Part shown: positions 36,867 through 49,741 of the stretch, piece after piece
Position numbering within the stretch: the first letter of the stretch is position 1
Layout: every line of letters starts with the position of its first letter
Assembly: GCA_019914995.1 (NCBI GenBank)
Contig: CM034132.1
Coordinates: 1,676,501-1,740,500, forward strand
DNA: 64,000 nucleotides
Source of the DNA: Acanthochlamys bracteata
Taxonomy: Eukaryota; Streptophyta; Magnoliopsida; Pandanales; Velloziaceae
Direction of reading: 5' to 3'
The notes under the pieces: model-generated
What the model was told of the DNA's origin: nothing
Database searches by the model: none
What the model saw: the letters and a program-made list of their open reading frames with translations, nothing else
Made by a program: the position numbers and the translations under genes

Positions 36867-36903
36867 CATGCTAGCTAGCTAGTTAATTAGCTAGCTAGCC
36901 ATG
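36867..36903. promoter_or_regulatory. Near-perfect 37-base palindrome ending on the NAC start codon
   Basis: The text runs CATG, CTAGCTAGCTAG, TTAATTAG, CTAGCTAGC, CATG and is almost identical to its reverse complement. The final ATG (36901-36903) is the start codon of the NAC gene. In RNA this can form a stem of about 15 pairs just before the initiator, which could affect translation. Confidence 0.8.
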
Positions 36904-39900
36904 AATAGAGCTTCTGCCAGTAGCTCGGACATAATCGATGCGAAGCTGGAAGAGCACCGGATATCTTCTACCATGCAGTGCCCGAATTGCGGTCACAAGC
37001 TCGATCGCAAGCCGGTAAGTTAATTTGGTCGATGCTTTAACTTTTCTTGATTTTAACTCATGATAAAAAGATGAATATACATATGCCGGAGAGTTGTTGT
37101 AGGATTGGGTAGGGTTGCCGTCAGGAGTGAAGTTTGATCCAACTGATCAAGAACTGATAGAACACTTGGAAGCAAAAGTAAAGATCGCTCAGCTGGATTC
37201 AAAATCTCACCCTTTGATAGATGAGTTTATTTCAACTATAGAAGGTGAAGATGGAATCTGCTACACACACCCTGAGAAACTTCCTGGTAATATACGTTCA
37301 TCAGTACTCTCTTTCTTCTCTCTCTCACCAATCAATCAATCAAACCTTTTCTCATCCTCGTCGATTCAATTTTCTTTTTTTTATTAGTTATGCATCTTCT
37401 TTTTTATAGTTTTTCTGGGTTCCGATGAAGAGAATAAGCTACAAATTCTAATGTGCTATTCTTCTCCCACCATTAATCTTTCATACTTCATGAATTCTTC
37501 TCCCCAAAAAAAAAAAAAGATGTTTTATTGATGGAGGGAAAGAAGAAAAACAGACATATGTTCATTTTTTCCTAAAAAGACGCAAGGGGTCATCTTGATG
37601 TTTCCTAGAAAGTTTTTCTCTTCCTTACTTCAAAAATATTCTTCTTTCCTTCTACAAACATTGTTTCTTCATCCTCCTTGAAAAGCATTCCACAGAAGTT
37701 TCTTCTTTTCTTTTGTTCTTTGCCTAACCTATATGTTGATTACGCATTCTCTAATCATAGAGAGGTTGGTAATCCTTCTCATGGTTGTTACATCTGAAAA
37801 AAAAAATCTAAACTTCTCAACAATCTCATCCAACGTTACGAAAACATTCCCTTCTAGACAATAAACTATTTTTTTTAATTTGCTACTATTTTCAGGTGTG
37901 ACAAGAGATGGATTAAGCAAACACTTCTTCCACAGGCCATCTAAAGCTTACACTACCGGAACAAGAAAGCGAAGAAAGATCCAGACGGAATGCGATCTAC
38001 AGAGAGGAGAGACACGGTGGCACAAGACCGGCAAAACACGGCCGGTGATAGTGAACGGCCGACAAAAGGGTTGCAAGAAAATACTAGTGTTGTACACAAA
38101 CTTTGGGAAACATCGGAAACCAGAAAAGACCAACTGGGTAATGCACCAGTACCATTTGGGTGAGTTTGAAGAAGAAAAGGAAGGAGAGCTTGTGGTGTCG
38201 AAAATTTTCTACCAGACCCAACCGCGACAGTGCAACTGGTCGGATAAAAGTGGAGGCGCTACAGCATCCGGGGCCGCGACGGAGGGTTTGGATTATAGAA
38301 GGGTTGATAGTGGTAGTGGCGCCAGTTGCTCGTCCAGAGAAGTTGGGCATAGAGATCATGATCAGCTCTCTTCTGGTCATGTTGGCAACACTGGATTCAG
38401 CTCCATGGATATTCAACATATGAAGCACGATAACTTCAGCTTTGCTCCTTTCCGGCAAAGCTTCGATGAGGTACTTCCATATGTTAACTTGAGTTAATGT
38501 TTTGTTGCACTGCTTCAAAGGAAAGAAATTTAACTAAATATCCATAGAAGGAAAGAAGACAATGGTTTCCTGCAAGAATTGATAAATATGTTAACTGTTA
38601 CGGGAAGGATTCCATTGTCACCATGGTTTAAGTCTCTAGCCAGTTCACCAACATGACTGTAGTTATAAAAATGACATTTTTCAATTCTTGATTTGGAACT
38701 TTGAACAATGCAGAATAATTACGTTCATGTGCTTGCACTTATTAGTTTCTCATTTCTATGCCTATAGACCATTTGCAAAATTATAGCATGTATACTTAAA
38801 TAAAGCTTAACCTTGAACAAGAATGATACATATAAAGAAGTAATGCTTTTGCCTAGAAGCAAGCAATATAGAGAAGTAAAATACAGACAATGAGATAAAG
38901 TTTAAAAAATCATTTCATCTGAAAAAACAATGAGTATGATCGAAGAAACAATCAATTTTCAGTAATATAACGCACTTAATCGAATAATTGGTTGATAGAT
39001 TAGCCCCAACTCTTGCAACCCATTCTATAGATAAAGAGAAAAAAATATGGATAACAATGACCCATTACCTGCGACAAAGAAAACTAAAATCCAAGCAAGG
39101 AAAAGAAAAGAGTTGCAAGGTAACTTATGTGTTTGTATGTGAATTATGAAACAGGTGGGAATAGGAGAGCCAGCGCAAGCAGCAGCTTCGGCCATGGTAA
39201 GGGAAGGAACACGCGAAGAGCGCAAGGAACACGAGCGGCAACACCGACTGCAGGAGCATCATGTGACACATGAGCCACCGCAGCATCGTCACGCTGCAGC
39301 AGCAGCGGCGGCAGCATCTGCCTTCCACATAGCAAGACCGACAAATCCCGGTTCAGCCTTTATTCCTCCTCCTCCTCTACATCAGGCCTCTTTGGTCCTT
39401 GATCATGATCCCTTCCATGTCTCTACAATCTTACTTCAAACACAGGTATACATTCATTTTTTGTTTAATTTCTTAGTACTATTGCTTGGATTTAAATATT
39501 CGTTGACCAAAATTTAGTAATGCATGACTTATACTGCCATAATCTGTTTGTATTTCATTAAGTTGTAAAGCGGGTAAATTCTTGGTTGTGTACTGTATGG
39601 TCATCTCGATATGGATAAATTTACATGCATTTGACTAGCTAGGCTAACTCTGATTTATAGAAAAATGTTAGTTTTGTTATTTTTCTTTTTTTTTTCCTAT
39701 TAAGATTATGAATGTTTGCATCATGGTTACTTACAGCAACAGCAACAGCAGCAGCAGCAGCAGCAGCAACAAGGATCTGGAGCTGGCCTGGAAGAACTGA
39801 TTATGAGTTGTAGTTCTTCAGGCATAAAAGGAGTATGTTAATTTTGACTCAGTTTGAACACAGACAAATTTAGTAGTCCGTTTCACACTATACCACTTAG

Positions 39901-40421
39901 TTTCTACTTAATTTTCTTCCACACAACCTTTTTACTTAGTAATTTTACCAAAGTATAAGATAAGATGAAGACAGACCTTCTTTCTTCTTAAATGTATGTA
40001 TATAAAGAGCTAGATTTAGAAAAGTAAAAACAGTTTATCTTTCACACTAGCTAGTGAGCAGCCAATAGAAAATGTTAAAATTCCTAGCTAGTGATAAAAT
40101 GGAGTTTGGAAATAAAAAAGAAACAAGGTTTTCACTTTTAAATGTTATCTTTTCTTTTTCCTTGTTTTTCAAAAGAAGATGTAACCATAGAAAAAGATAC
40201 ATGGATGATTCAGGTTGTTTTAGAATAGATAAATAGGACTGCTACTGCTTTGTTATCATCTAATTATAGTTTTTTAGTAAGACAACAAATTCAGAGCTGA
40301 TTTCTTTAATCAATTTTTGCCTTTTGATTTTTTACAGGAAACATCAATACCGCACTCCCAAGAGACAGAATGGCAACAGTACTCATACTGGTTGCCTGAC
40401 AACACGGATCATCATGGATAA
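36901..40421 (+). CDS. NAC075: NAC-domain transcription factor of the NAC075 type, six exons
   Basis: This is a plant-specific DNA-binding factor closest to Arabidopsis NAC075 (relatives act in secondary wall, vascular and senescence programmes). Exons are 36901-37014, 37103-37286, 37896-38470, 39155-39445, 39737-39832 and 40338-40421, giving 1344 bp and 447 residues. The N-terminus [10 protein letters not shown] plus [18 protein letters not shown] separates it from SND2-type NACs. The NAC domain (about 39-200) shows [48 protein letters not shown] and [13 protein letters not shown], then [10 protein letters not shown] and [11 protein letters not shown]. The rest is low complexity, with a His/Ala-rich stretch ([17 protein letters not shown]), a polyglutamine run of about 13 and the acidic, aromatic end [17 protein letters not shown]. 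It is a nuclear protein by family. Confidence 0.94.
39737..39772 (+). repeat. CAG/CAA triplet repeat encoding polyglutamine at the start of NAC exon 5
   Basis: Twelve consecutive Gln codons (CAA and CAG mixed) open exon 5 directly after the TTACAG acceptor. Every CAG in the run is a potential in-frame alternative 3' splice site. Confidence 0.9.
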
Positions 40422-41361
40422 CGAGAGAGGAGCTCCCTTATACAGACAACCATCATTATCATCTTCAAAATCTGAGTACATTCTTCCCTTTCTATCAAGT
40501 AATGGAGCAGTGGAACAAAAAAAAAAAAAAAGGAAAAACGAAACTGATGAAGGTTCGAAAACTAAATAGCTAGCTAACTGACAATTAATCAAAGTGACAA
40601 AAGGTGTTAGATGGAAAAGAGAAAATCAAAGAAGATCAAGTGAAGGGAAAAAAGAAAAGAAAGCTGCTGTATGTACACTGATTGCTTGCTATAACTTGTG
40701 TTAGCTGCTGACAGCCTGACACTAGTAGAAGAATTTGAAAGGGAAGACCAGAAATTGCCTAGAAGCTATCAAAGCATCAAAAACAAAGCAGCTATCATTA
40801 GCATATCATCCCAATCTTTATCACCTTTTTAATTTTATTGTTAGTACCAATATTAACTTTAAATACTGTCTTTTACTTTTTTTGTTTTTTTTTTCTTTTG
40901 TAATCTTACTTTTAATTTATTTATTACTTTTTGTACGTTCACATACAAATAGGACCGAGGAAAAAGGAGATATTTCTGCTCAGGTGTTGTTTTACTGGTT
41001 TTATGGAGTCAGGATGTGAAGGTTTAAATTTGTAAGTACAGATTTACCCTATATTTCTTGGTCAGTAATTTTTTTGGTCTTTCTGTGAGAGATACATCAA
41101 GATAGCTGTTTGTTTGTTTTCTTGTAATAGTAAATATTCTGGTCGTTTACCTTTATTGTTTCTCATTTACTATTGGAAGTTATATAGAGTTGCTCCATGT
41201 ATAAAGCTAGCTATACTAGACTGTTACATAAAAGATTTTTTAAGTTTCACCTATTGTGTTGTTCTGTGATTTGCTATGTAAATATTAAGTAACAGTCACC
41301 TAGCAAAAACTTAAGTTTTCTAACATATGTATCATCAAATTGATTGTGTTTTCAGAATACT

Positions 41362-41612
41362 AAGGTGCTGTTTGGCAACACATTCTAGTAAAGCAGATCT
41401 TTAATTTTTTAGTTTATGTTTTTCAATAAATTTTTATAATTTTTACAAAATTTATTTAAAAATTAGATTAAAAAAATTTATATAGTAAGAATTTATTATT
41501 ATTAATTTTTATTTTTTGATAAAAAAATAAAACTCATCTTTTAAAATAGAATAAAAATGCTTTCCGTTCTAAAAAAAAAAATTTTCAAAAGAACTCTCAA
41601 ATGCCCCCTTAA
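41362..41612. repeat. AT-rich MITE-like element
   Basis: The element opens with AAGGTGCTGTTTGGCAACAC and closes with ACTCTCAAATGCCCCCTTAA, whose reverse complement begins TTAAGGGGGCATTTGAGAG. The ends are therefore imperfect inverted repeats around an A/T-only core. The boundaries are approximate. Confidence 0.6.
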
Positions 41613-42566
41613 CAATAGGTGTTCCAAAATACAAAACTTGTATACTAATTAATATCAATCGCGATGTAATTAATAAGTTCTAGTTCATCATAAGAATCAA
41701 TATGAATAAATCATGTTGAAAACAATTAATGAAGAATGTATAGGGGGCTAGTTTACGTATGGATTTTATTATAAGGCTTATGAGAAAGATGTGTAGTTTT
41801 AAGCTCTATTATCTCGACCAAAAGAGAAATTAAAGCACCATGAACCATAACAGATCAAAGGAGGCTTCCAGGATTTTTAACGGATTGGGGTCTACATATA
41901 TGCAAGATCATTTAACACAGCAAGCTCTGATTGGTTACCAATAATTATGCAATGCATTTTTTTTTTCTCCAAACATCAACTTTTCCAATGACAAGATTTC
42001 TGAAAAAGAAAAGATGGATTCTGTTGTTATCTGGTACCTCCCTTTTTATTAATTTTCAGTACTAGCAGACTCATACGAAGAGTTAGAGAAGAGATGAGAA
42101 CGTGCAATCATGCATGGTGGATGGGATCCATCGATGCGTGCATGGTAGCTTGATCTTTTCTCTTTGCTCTTGCATGCTGGAGAGAAGAAGCGCAGTTTCA
42201 TTGCGCTTTCGTAGAGAGAGAATAAAGAGCCCACCTAGAAGAAGGAAAATTAAATATAACCACCGACGCCAAACAATAACCTTACTGATCTTTCTTTTCT
42301 CCTAGATAGTTTTTTTTTTCAGTTCTCTTCTTTTTTTCCCCCTTAGGGATTGTTTACTTATTTGATATAAGTGATTTTGGAAGTAGTAACTTTCTTCCGA
42401 CCAACGTAATATTACAAAATAATGCATGAGAGATTGAGTGGAATTAATTAACCGCAGGTTAAACAGACAGTAGTATTATAAATCTGTGTATCTTATTGTT
42501 GGATCTAAGCGCGTGAGAACTTAATATTACTTTTGCGTACGTAATACTCTTCAATGATTCTTAGGG

Positions 42567-42756
42567 GCTGTTTTTTGGGAGTGATGATTTTAAAAAGTAT
42601 TTTTCTAAAATAAAAAATATTTTTATCATATTTAAAAAACATTTTTTATTTTTTATCTAAATAATAATAATAATAATTTATTAGTAAAAACTATAAAAAT
42701 AAATTAAAATTGTTAAAAATTATTTTTCTGAAATGAAATACTAAACAGCCAGTTAA
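42567..42756. repeat. AT-rich MITE-like element with GGCTGTTT ends
   Basis: The element starts with GGGGCTGTTTTTTGGGAG and ends with AATACTAAACAGCC, so GGCTGTTT is repeated inverted at the two ends. The interior is A/T-rich with an AATAATAATAATAAT run. No clear target-site duplication was seen. Confidence 0.65.
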
Positions 42757-44686
42757 CAACTTGAAAACGCTAGTGCAAGCAACCTCTCTAGGTACACTTT
42801 GTTGGGCCAGATCAGATCATTAGTCAAGAGCACTGTAGTGTATGGGCCCTTTGATTGGCAAGGCTTGAAAAGCATCATGCATCTGAAGGCCCAGTAGTCA
42901 TAAAAGCTATCTGATTATTGTACTGGACATAAAATAAAAAAATGCCTCAAAGTTATATTGCTGCAGTGATTAGGAGGTTTGAAAGATTTAGTACGAGTTT
43001 TAAATATTCGTAATTATATTTTATAAAAATAAAAAATAAAAAGTAAAATTTTTTAAAAAATAAAGTGAAATAAAATTTAATATTTATATTTCAATAATTT
43101 ATAAAAATATATTAAAAATTAAAAAATATAATTATATTTAAAAATATGTAAAAAAAAGTTGAAATTAAAATATTGCGTGTAAAAATGAAATTTTAAATTT
43201 TTGTGTAATTAAAATATATAAACTATTCGAAATTTAAAATTTGATAGAAGAAAATAAAATTACAAACTTTTTAAATACGGCGTTACAAACACAATAAACA
43301 ATATAACAAACAGTAGATATTCGTTTAAAAATTTTAGGGAAAATTATAAAAAGAAACGGCTAACCTTTAGATCACATCTGGTGGTTCCATATATTTTAAC
43401 TGATTCAAGTTAATAGTTATTTACAAAACATAACTAGTTATATATTTTAAAAGAGGAGGCATAGAATGACTCTCTTATGTGAATTTTGATGCAAACTAAA
43501 TATTAAAATTTATCCAACAGTCAAAATAAGTATAAATAATTAAATTATAGAATAGATAATTTTCTATTTGTTATTTATTATAACTGTTAATTTAATTTAA
43601 TACAATGGTTAAATTTTAGAGTATACATAAAGGGTACAGACAAAAGAGTCCTTTATCTCTCCGCATTTGTAGTATTTATCAACCACTTTAGGTGTTATTT
43701 TGCAGTATTTATCAACTATTTCTTATTTAAATTTTTTATTTGAAAGTCTTTAATATTTTTAAAAATATTTATAGAATTTATTAAAAATTTAAAAATATGA
43801 AAAAATTTTATGTTATAAAATTTTTTTATTAATACTTAATTTTTAAAAATATATCTTATTTAAAAACAAACATATTTTATTTCAAATAAATCTATTTTAA
43901 ATATTCTTAAATATCTCTAAATAAATTAAAATTATTCTGAAAGTGAATTAGATTAAACCACATGACGTGTTTATAGGGGCATCCCGGATAAATCATTTTA
44001 TATATATTTAAATTAGTTTTTTTAATCTTTAATATATATATTGAAATTATTTAAAATTTTAAAAATAGATAATAAATTTCTTAATTGTTTATTTTTTTTT
44101 ATATAAAGCTTTTTAAAAATATAAAAATATTGTTTAGCTTAGAAAATTTTAATTTTAAAAGTAGTCTCAAACTACTAAATGTGGGGTGGATAGAAATCTC
44201 GAGCAGTTGAATAAAAATAGCTTGGTAATTAAGAAAAACTAGCTTAGAAATTTACTTTTAAAAGTAGATTATAAAAATAATGTTGGATAAAAAAGTTAGT
44301 TAAAAAACTTCTAACTACTTTATTTTAGGTCCAAAAAGTATTTTTTTAAAATATATTTTAAAACATAAATATTTAAGAATTTTAAAAATAAGTACTATAT
44401 TTTAATTTAAAATAATAATAAATAATATAAAATTTTATTATGTAATATATTTTCTAATTTTAAAAAATTATATATATAATTTTTTTAAAAAATATAAAAT
44501 AGAAATAATTGAAAATTTTAATCAAACATTACCTTACATGTCTTTTGGATTAGAAGTCCAGTTACATCTTTCGCAATCAGACGGTGTGGGCGACTGCGAT
44601 TTTTTTAAATTTGTAGTTTAGTCCAATCTTGTCTTGTACATGAGAAGAGAGAACTCTGATTGGAGTTTCCAAAGAGGAATTCTTTC

Positions 44687-47278
44687 ATGGGGAAATTTAA
44701 GAGGGCGGTTATCGGCACGGCAGCGAGGGTGTTGTTTTACCCAACGCTTCTCTACAACATTCTCCGGCACAAATTGCAGGCAGACAAGTTCAGGTGGTGG
44801 GATCAAATCGACCAAGTAAAATTCTTCTTTCTCATGATTAGTGTTCATGTTAATCTTAGAATTGGTGTTTTATTTTGATCAATTTTATTTTATTTATTTT
44901 AAATTTCTTGTCTTTGACCAGTTTCTGTTAATGGGCGCGGTTCCGTTCCCAAAACATGTTCAGCAGCTTCACCGACTGGGTGTTGGAGGAGTTATCACGC
45001 TGAATGAACCGTTTGAGACTTTAGTTTCACCTTCATTGTATAAGGTGAGTGTTTCTATAGTCAAGCTTACTGTTTCTACAGTTGGTGCTTGTAATATTGA
45101 TTTGGTTAAAGAATTTTGCTTTCTTTGAGTATAGATTTAAAGAATGCTTCAAGAATTGTAATGGTCTCACGTTAACATCTAAACTAGGCCTGGGCATATG
45201 TTGGAATTTTGATTTCGTTGTGCGTTGAAGTTTTTACATAAATCATGATTTAGGTGTTTAGTAAGCAGAATCTCGAAAGGCGCTTTGGAGCCATTAGAGT
45301 TACTCCAACAACTATGAATGGAGAAGAGAATACATTTGTGTTTAAATGCAAAGCACGGTGTTACATGAGCTTGCACTATGTAAATGAGATCAGTTTGAGA
45401 GGAAAAATTCAATGGATGTTTGATTGGTCCAAATGGTGGTTAGTTTGGCTTTAGAACATAATTCACTCAACTGCCATTTTGTTTTACTCCCAATTGAGAG
45501 GCTCGCTGGAGGCGGTTCATCAGTCGAACAACTATTCTCTTAACCATCATCCATCCCTTATGTAGCGCATTCTTTATAACAGATAAATAGAGTCTGGGAG
45601 AATTTTGGTCAAGAGTGTTTAGTTATGCTCCTCTTAGTGGTGAACATGGATATATTCATGATTTTGCCATTATTTTTTATGGGATCAGGCTTACGGAATT
45701 GATCAAGTGATTATACCAACCATGGATTACTTATATGCTCCTTCACTCATGGACATTTCCCGTGCTGTGGAATTCATCCATCGTAAGTTAATTATAAATA
45801 ATGCTGTTGAATATATTATTTTCACATTTATTCTTAATTACTGTTGTATCGCTGAAATAACTTAAAAGAAAACTCATGAGTTTCCCTTATGTAAAAGCTT
45901 ACTATATAAACTTGTGTTAAAAGCTTACTATATAAAGTTGTGTTAATTACACTTCCTTTGTTCTCATGACGTAGAGCTTCATTTCTGCTTCATCTCTTGA
46001 TTTCTGTGATATTTGGTGAAGGTATACTTAGAGACATTTTATTCAATTGCACCATTTGCACGACTTCCTTGTTAATATCAAATGTAAGATGACAAGAGTT
46101 TTTTTGTTTTGTGTTGTTTCCGCACCCCCCTCCCCACCCCCCCAATCTACTTGTCAGATGCAGTCTATTGAGCATGACCTGACCTGTTTCTTTTCAGGGA
46201 ATGCATCTTCTGGAATAACCACCTATGTCCATTGTAAAGCTGGTAGAGGAAGAAGCACGACTGTTATCTTATGTTATTTGGTAATTTTAACGAGCTAGGT
46301 TTACTTCTATTATATATGCTTAATTCTACATCTTTACGTTACTGCATCCTAAAAGTGAAATGCCTCCTTCAGCTATCTATCAACCTTTGGAAGTAATCTT
46401 TGTCCAAAACCTTTTCTAATAGTAGCTCCTTAAAGCTGTATAATTGATTCATGGTTGTGTTACTAACTTATTACTTGCACATCATTTTCTTATTAAAGAT
46501 CTTCCATCTCTTATCACTGTGATTTTGTCTGTTGCAGGTCAAATATAAAAATTCAACACCTGAAGCTGCTTTTGCTCACATCCGTTCGATAAGACCAAGA
46601 GTGTTATTACATCCCTCACAGTTGCGGGTATGGTTTGTGTGTGCATACATCCTCTGTTTAGTTTTATGTAGTGATATCAGTCTCCCCCTTCTGTTCCTTA
46701 TGGACTATTGGGAATATGAAAGTAGATATTTCTGTTACGCTCTTATGTTTCTATAATTTGATCTTGTGAATGCCGTAGATGATATTGTTCATTTGGCCTT
46801 TATCCGCTGAACATCCTAGTCTGGATTTTGTTTCTGGCCATGTATATAAACTTTGGTGTGACATTCAGGCAAAATGTCGAAATCTGAATTGTCTATGAAA
46901 ATTATAGCCGCCTTCAATAGTTATGAATCTTCTGGTGACAGATTATTAATTGAATTTATCTGCACCAATCTATTTCTATTACAGAATTTTACTAAATCTT
47001 TAGCAAGCTTAAGTTGCTTATGCTTCCATAATCCCCATTTGTTGGTATTCTACACTCTACCGCCTCCCTTCCTATCATCCATATCGTTTCATTTATGTTA
47101 TCCCGCACAGGTTGTCCAAGAATTCAGCAAACGTGAATTCAAAGACCCTATTCTCCAGAATTTGGAAGGTTCCCTGCAAGAAGACGTTGGAGCTGGTAAA
47201 ACAGCAAATGCTATTGGCTACTTTGCGTGCGAGACTGCTCTCAAAGATGCTGGCACCACTCCATTGTACATTGCTTAA
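44687..47278 (+). CDS. PTPMT1-type dual-specificity phosphatase (phosphatidylglycerophosphate phosphatase family), six exons
   Basis: This is a cysteine phosphatase of the PTPMT group. Plant members dephosphorylate phosphatidylglycerophosphate in cardiolipin/PG synthesis. Exons are 44687-44815, 44922-45044, 45689-45782, 46198-46280, 46538-46627 and 47111-47278, giving 687 bp and 228 residues. The start MGKFKRAVIGTAARVLFYPT is the first ATG in frame. Then come WWDQID, LLMGAVPFPKHV and GVITLNEPFETL. The likely general-acid Asp is at about 97 in IPTMDYLYAPS, and the CX5R loop is HCKAGRGRS (C128, R134). The segment TPEAAFAHIRSIRPRVLLHP is the conserved PTPMT tail. After it there is a non-conserved extension of about 50 residues ending TTPLYIA. 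A single hydrophobic N-terminal stretch may help membrane association. Confidence 0.93.
45892..45945 (+). repeat. 27 bp tandem duplication in PTPMT intron 3
   Basis: TAAAAGCTTACTATATAAA followed by CTTGTGT or GTTGTGT occurs twice in a row. It has no visible role. Confidence 0.85.
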
Positions 47279-49741
47279 GCTGCGATATTCCTTCCTTCAA
47301 GATAACTGGCTTCTACTGATTTTCAAGTCTGCTGTCTTTGGAGTCTCTCTTATATGAGATATGGTCAAGTGCCATATTGTTGCATATAGTGTATTACAAT
47401 TATATGATTGAAGATTCAATGAAATTCAAGTGCCTTGACAAAAAAAAATTCCTATCCCTTTTCAGCCACATTCTGTATTCGGAATAATGCTATGAAGCTG
47501 TGCTGCTGAAAGTTGAACAATAATGAAATGGTTTTATCATAGCAGAGTAGCTTGAAACTTCGACGTAGAGCAAACTAGAACATCTGTTCAACTTTACTAC
47601 AACAAAACTAACATGTTAAAAACCTGCAATTTCTAGAAACCAAGAAACAGTAATCTCACTTTGATAGTAAGCAAACTAAATTTGCAAACGAAACATGTGT
47701 TATTCAACTTATGTACGTTAACTCACTCGAGCCTCATAGACCGGCTACCATTTTTCATCCTTTTTATCTAGCAGACTCTTCCAAGTCCCCATTGCTGGCA
47801 TGTAAACCTGATCATCACCAGCCCAAGTGTACTTCCCTCCCTGCCTTCCTTCGGCTCACCGCTCTTCCCCGTTGCCGATCGCCACCCTTTAATGTGACTG
47901 GAGAGAATGGTATTCACAAGCTAGAGGATAAGAACGAAGACCTGTTGTTGTTGTAGCTATTATTTTGGTACTGTTAGTTTTATGGAATTACTGAAAACAA
48001 CTAGTTCATGCCCATTGTCTTCAACAGAACCCATGGCAAGAAGACTTGTTACATGTTTCAAGAAAAGCTTCTCATCATGGATTTTTCAGAATTTCATAGT
48101 TACAAACTTCATGGGAAAAAGAGAGCTGAGAATCTGAAGAACATGATTGGGCTTATGCAATCTAACTGGGCGGATCCCATCAATTATCTAACTTAGGATC
48201 ACAGGTTTTTAGCATTTGCTTTAAGGCCCAACTGCTCGCAATATCCATGAATATGTTGACATTGTAAAAAAAGTTACAAAAAGAAAATACAAAAGTGAAA
48301 AGAAAAAGAAAAGAATATGGCTGTACGGTTATGATTGATTTTAACAGCGGGACCACTACAACAGAGAGCCTCTTTCGCTCTTCGTCGCCACGCCACCGCA
48401 CGCCGTCAGACAAATTCGTTGATTTCTAGTAGTTAAAAAGAGGTAAAGGGCACTCATTGATTTTTAACAGTGGTTTTTTTTTTTTTTTTTTTGTTTCTCT
48501 TTTTGTAGAGAGAAGGAGCAAGGGAATTAAGCAGAAGCAAGTTGAAGCTGTGAGATTGATTGATTTCTAAGAGAATACTTTTCTAGATGGCGCATAGAAG
48601 CGGTACATCATGGATGGCTGACATTTCAGTTTTCCTTAATAGAAGGAAGCACAATCAAATTTGCAGGTGAATATATTGCTCTTCATTCTTGTGTTCTAAA
48701 TACCTCATTTGTGAATCTCCTGAAACATAAACTGGAGATATACATTCAACTTGAAACGTATATGTTTCTAAATATAGTAAAACTTTAATGTTTGCAGTCG
48801 TAGACTCAATCTAAGAAACAGTTGAGTTGTGATGTTTATACTAACAAAATTGCTGATATACGACAAAATAACTAATACAAACTTGACCAGTAAGTTTTCT
48901 CAACTTCAATTTAGATTTTCGTTGATTCAAGTAGTAATTGATGATATTTTGTGTATGTAGTTGAGATAACTATGTGAATGAGTCGATATATCTATTGCAT
49001 ATTGTTTTTGGTTATATTTTGATTTCTTTTGGATTTTTACAGGAATTTTCAGATCTGAATTTGATGAGGTTTTGAGTTGGTTTGATTGAATATTACTTGA
49101 TATATGCCGTATTAAGTGTTTTCAATTTATTGGTGATTTTTCTGAAATTTCTGCACATTTTCCAGGCTTGATTAAAACTTACAAAATTTCCTACAATAGT
49201 GAAATATATGAATTATGATACATTCCTAGTAGACTAGAAGTCCATCTTCAAGCTAAGAAGGATTTTTAGTGTTCTGTAGCTTATATTAGCTATGACAGCC
49301 ATCTTACCTTGGTATTGTATTAATTTGTTTCATGAGCTGGCCCATCTATTGGGACATTATTTAGTTGTTTAGTTCATTTATTATGCTCACATATTCATTT
49401 ATACTATTTTAGCTCCTTGCTCTTGTGATTCTGGCAAAACTGAAGAATTTTGTTTTGTTCCGATGCTAAAGTAGTCAATTGGGGAGAGAGAGAGAGAGAC
49501 TCAATTGTATACCAAAAGTCTGGATTGACTAAGATATTGCTGATGACCGTGAAGTCATTGTAATTCCATCTCTTCTTATTAGTTCTTTTTTGTTTAAATT
49601 TTGGTAATTTTTCATGTTACTATATATTTAATTGATCGAAGTATTTTTTTTTTTAAATGTACTTACAGTGCACGGTCCTATCGGATTCCTTTATGAGAAT
49701 TTTTGCAATAGTTGCTCTTTTGTTGCCTCATACCTCTTCTG
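47279..49741. other. Intergenic region with weak exon-like signals
   Basis: The first 150 bases are probably the PTPMT 3' untranslated region. On the minus strand, about 47745-47835 reads KYTWAGDDQVYMPAMGTWKS and then a stop at 47745-47747, which could be the last exon of an unrecognised gene or remnant. A T-run lies at 48475-48492. At 48587-48667 a plus-strand frame starts MAHRSGTSWMADISVFLNRR and ends at a good donor (TTTGCAG/GTGAAT). It could be the first exon of the locus that now holds the YbeY-HAD pseudogene, or unrelated. A GA microsatellite of about 8 units lies at 49484-49499. Confidence 0.4.

Larger units (their letters stand above)
40422..44686. other. AT-rich intergenic region with MITE-like elements
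   Basis: The first 700 bases are probably NAC 3' untranslated sequence. The rest is AT-rich with no gene. MITE-like segments are at about 41362-41612, 42567-42756, 43680-43930 and 44290-44530. Short frames around 42050-42300 do not resemble any family I know. Confidence 0.55.

Noticed and set aside
46126..46143. C-rich run as a telomere or G-quadruplex element
   Set aside because: It lies in intron 4-side pyrimidine sequence of the PTPMT gene just before an acceptor, and is best seen as a low-complexity tract.
47711..47956. Plus-strand frame of 81 codons after PTPMT
   Set aside because: It appears to be the antisense shadow of the more protein-like minus-strand reading at 47745-47835.
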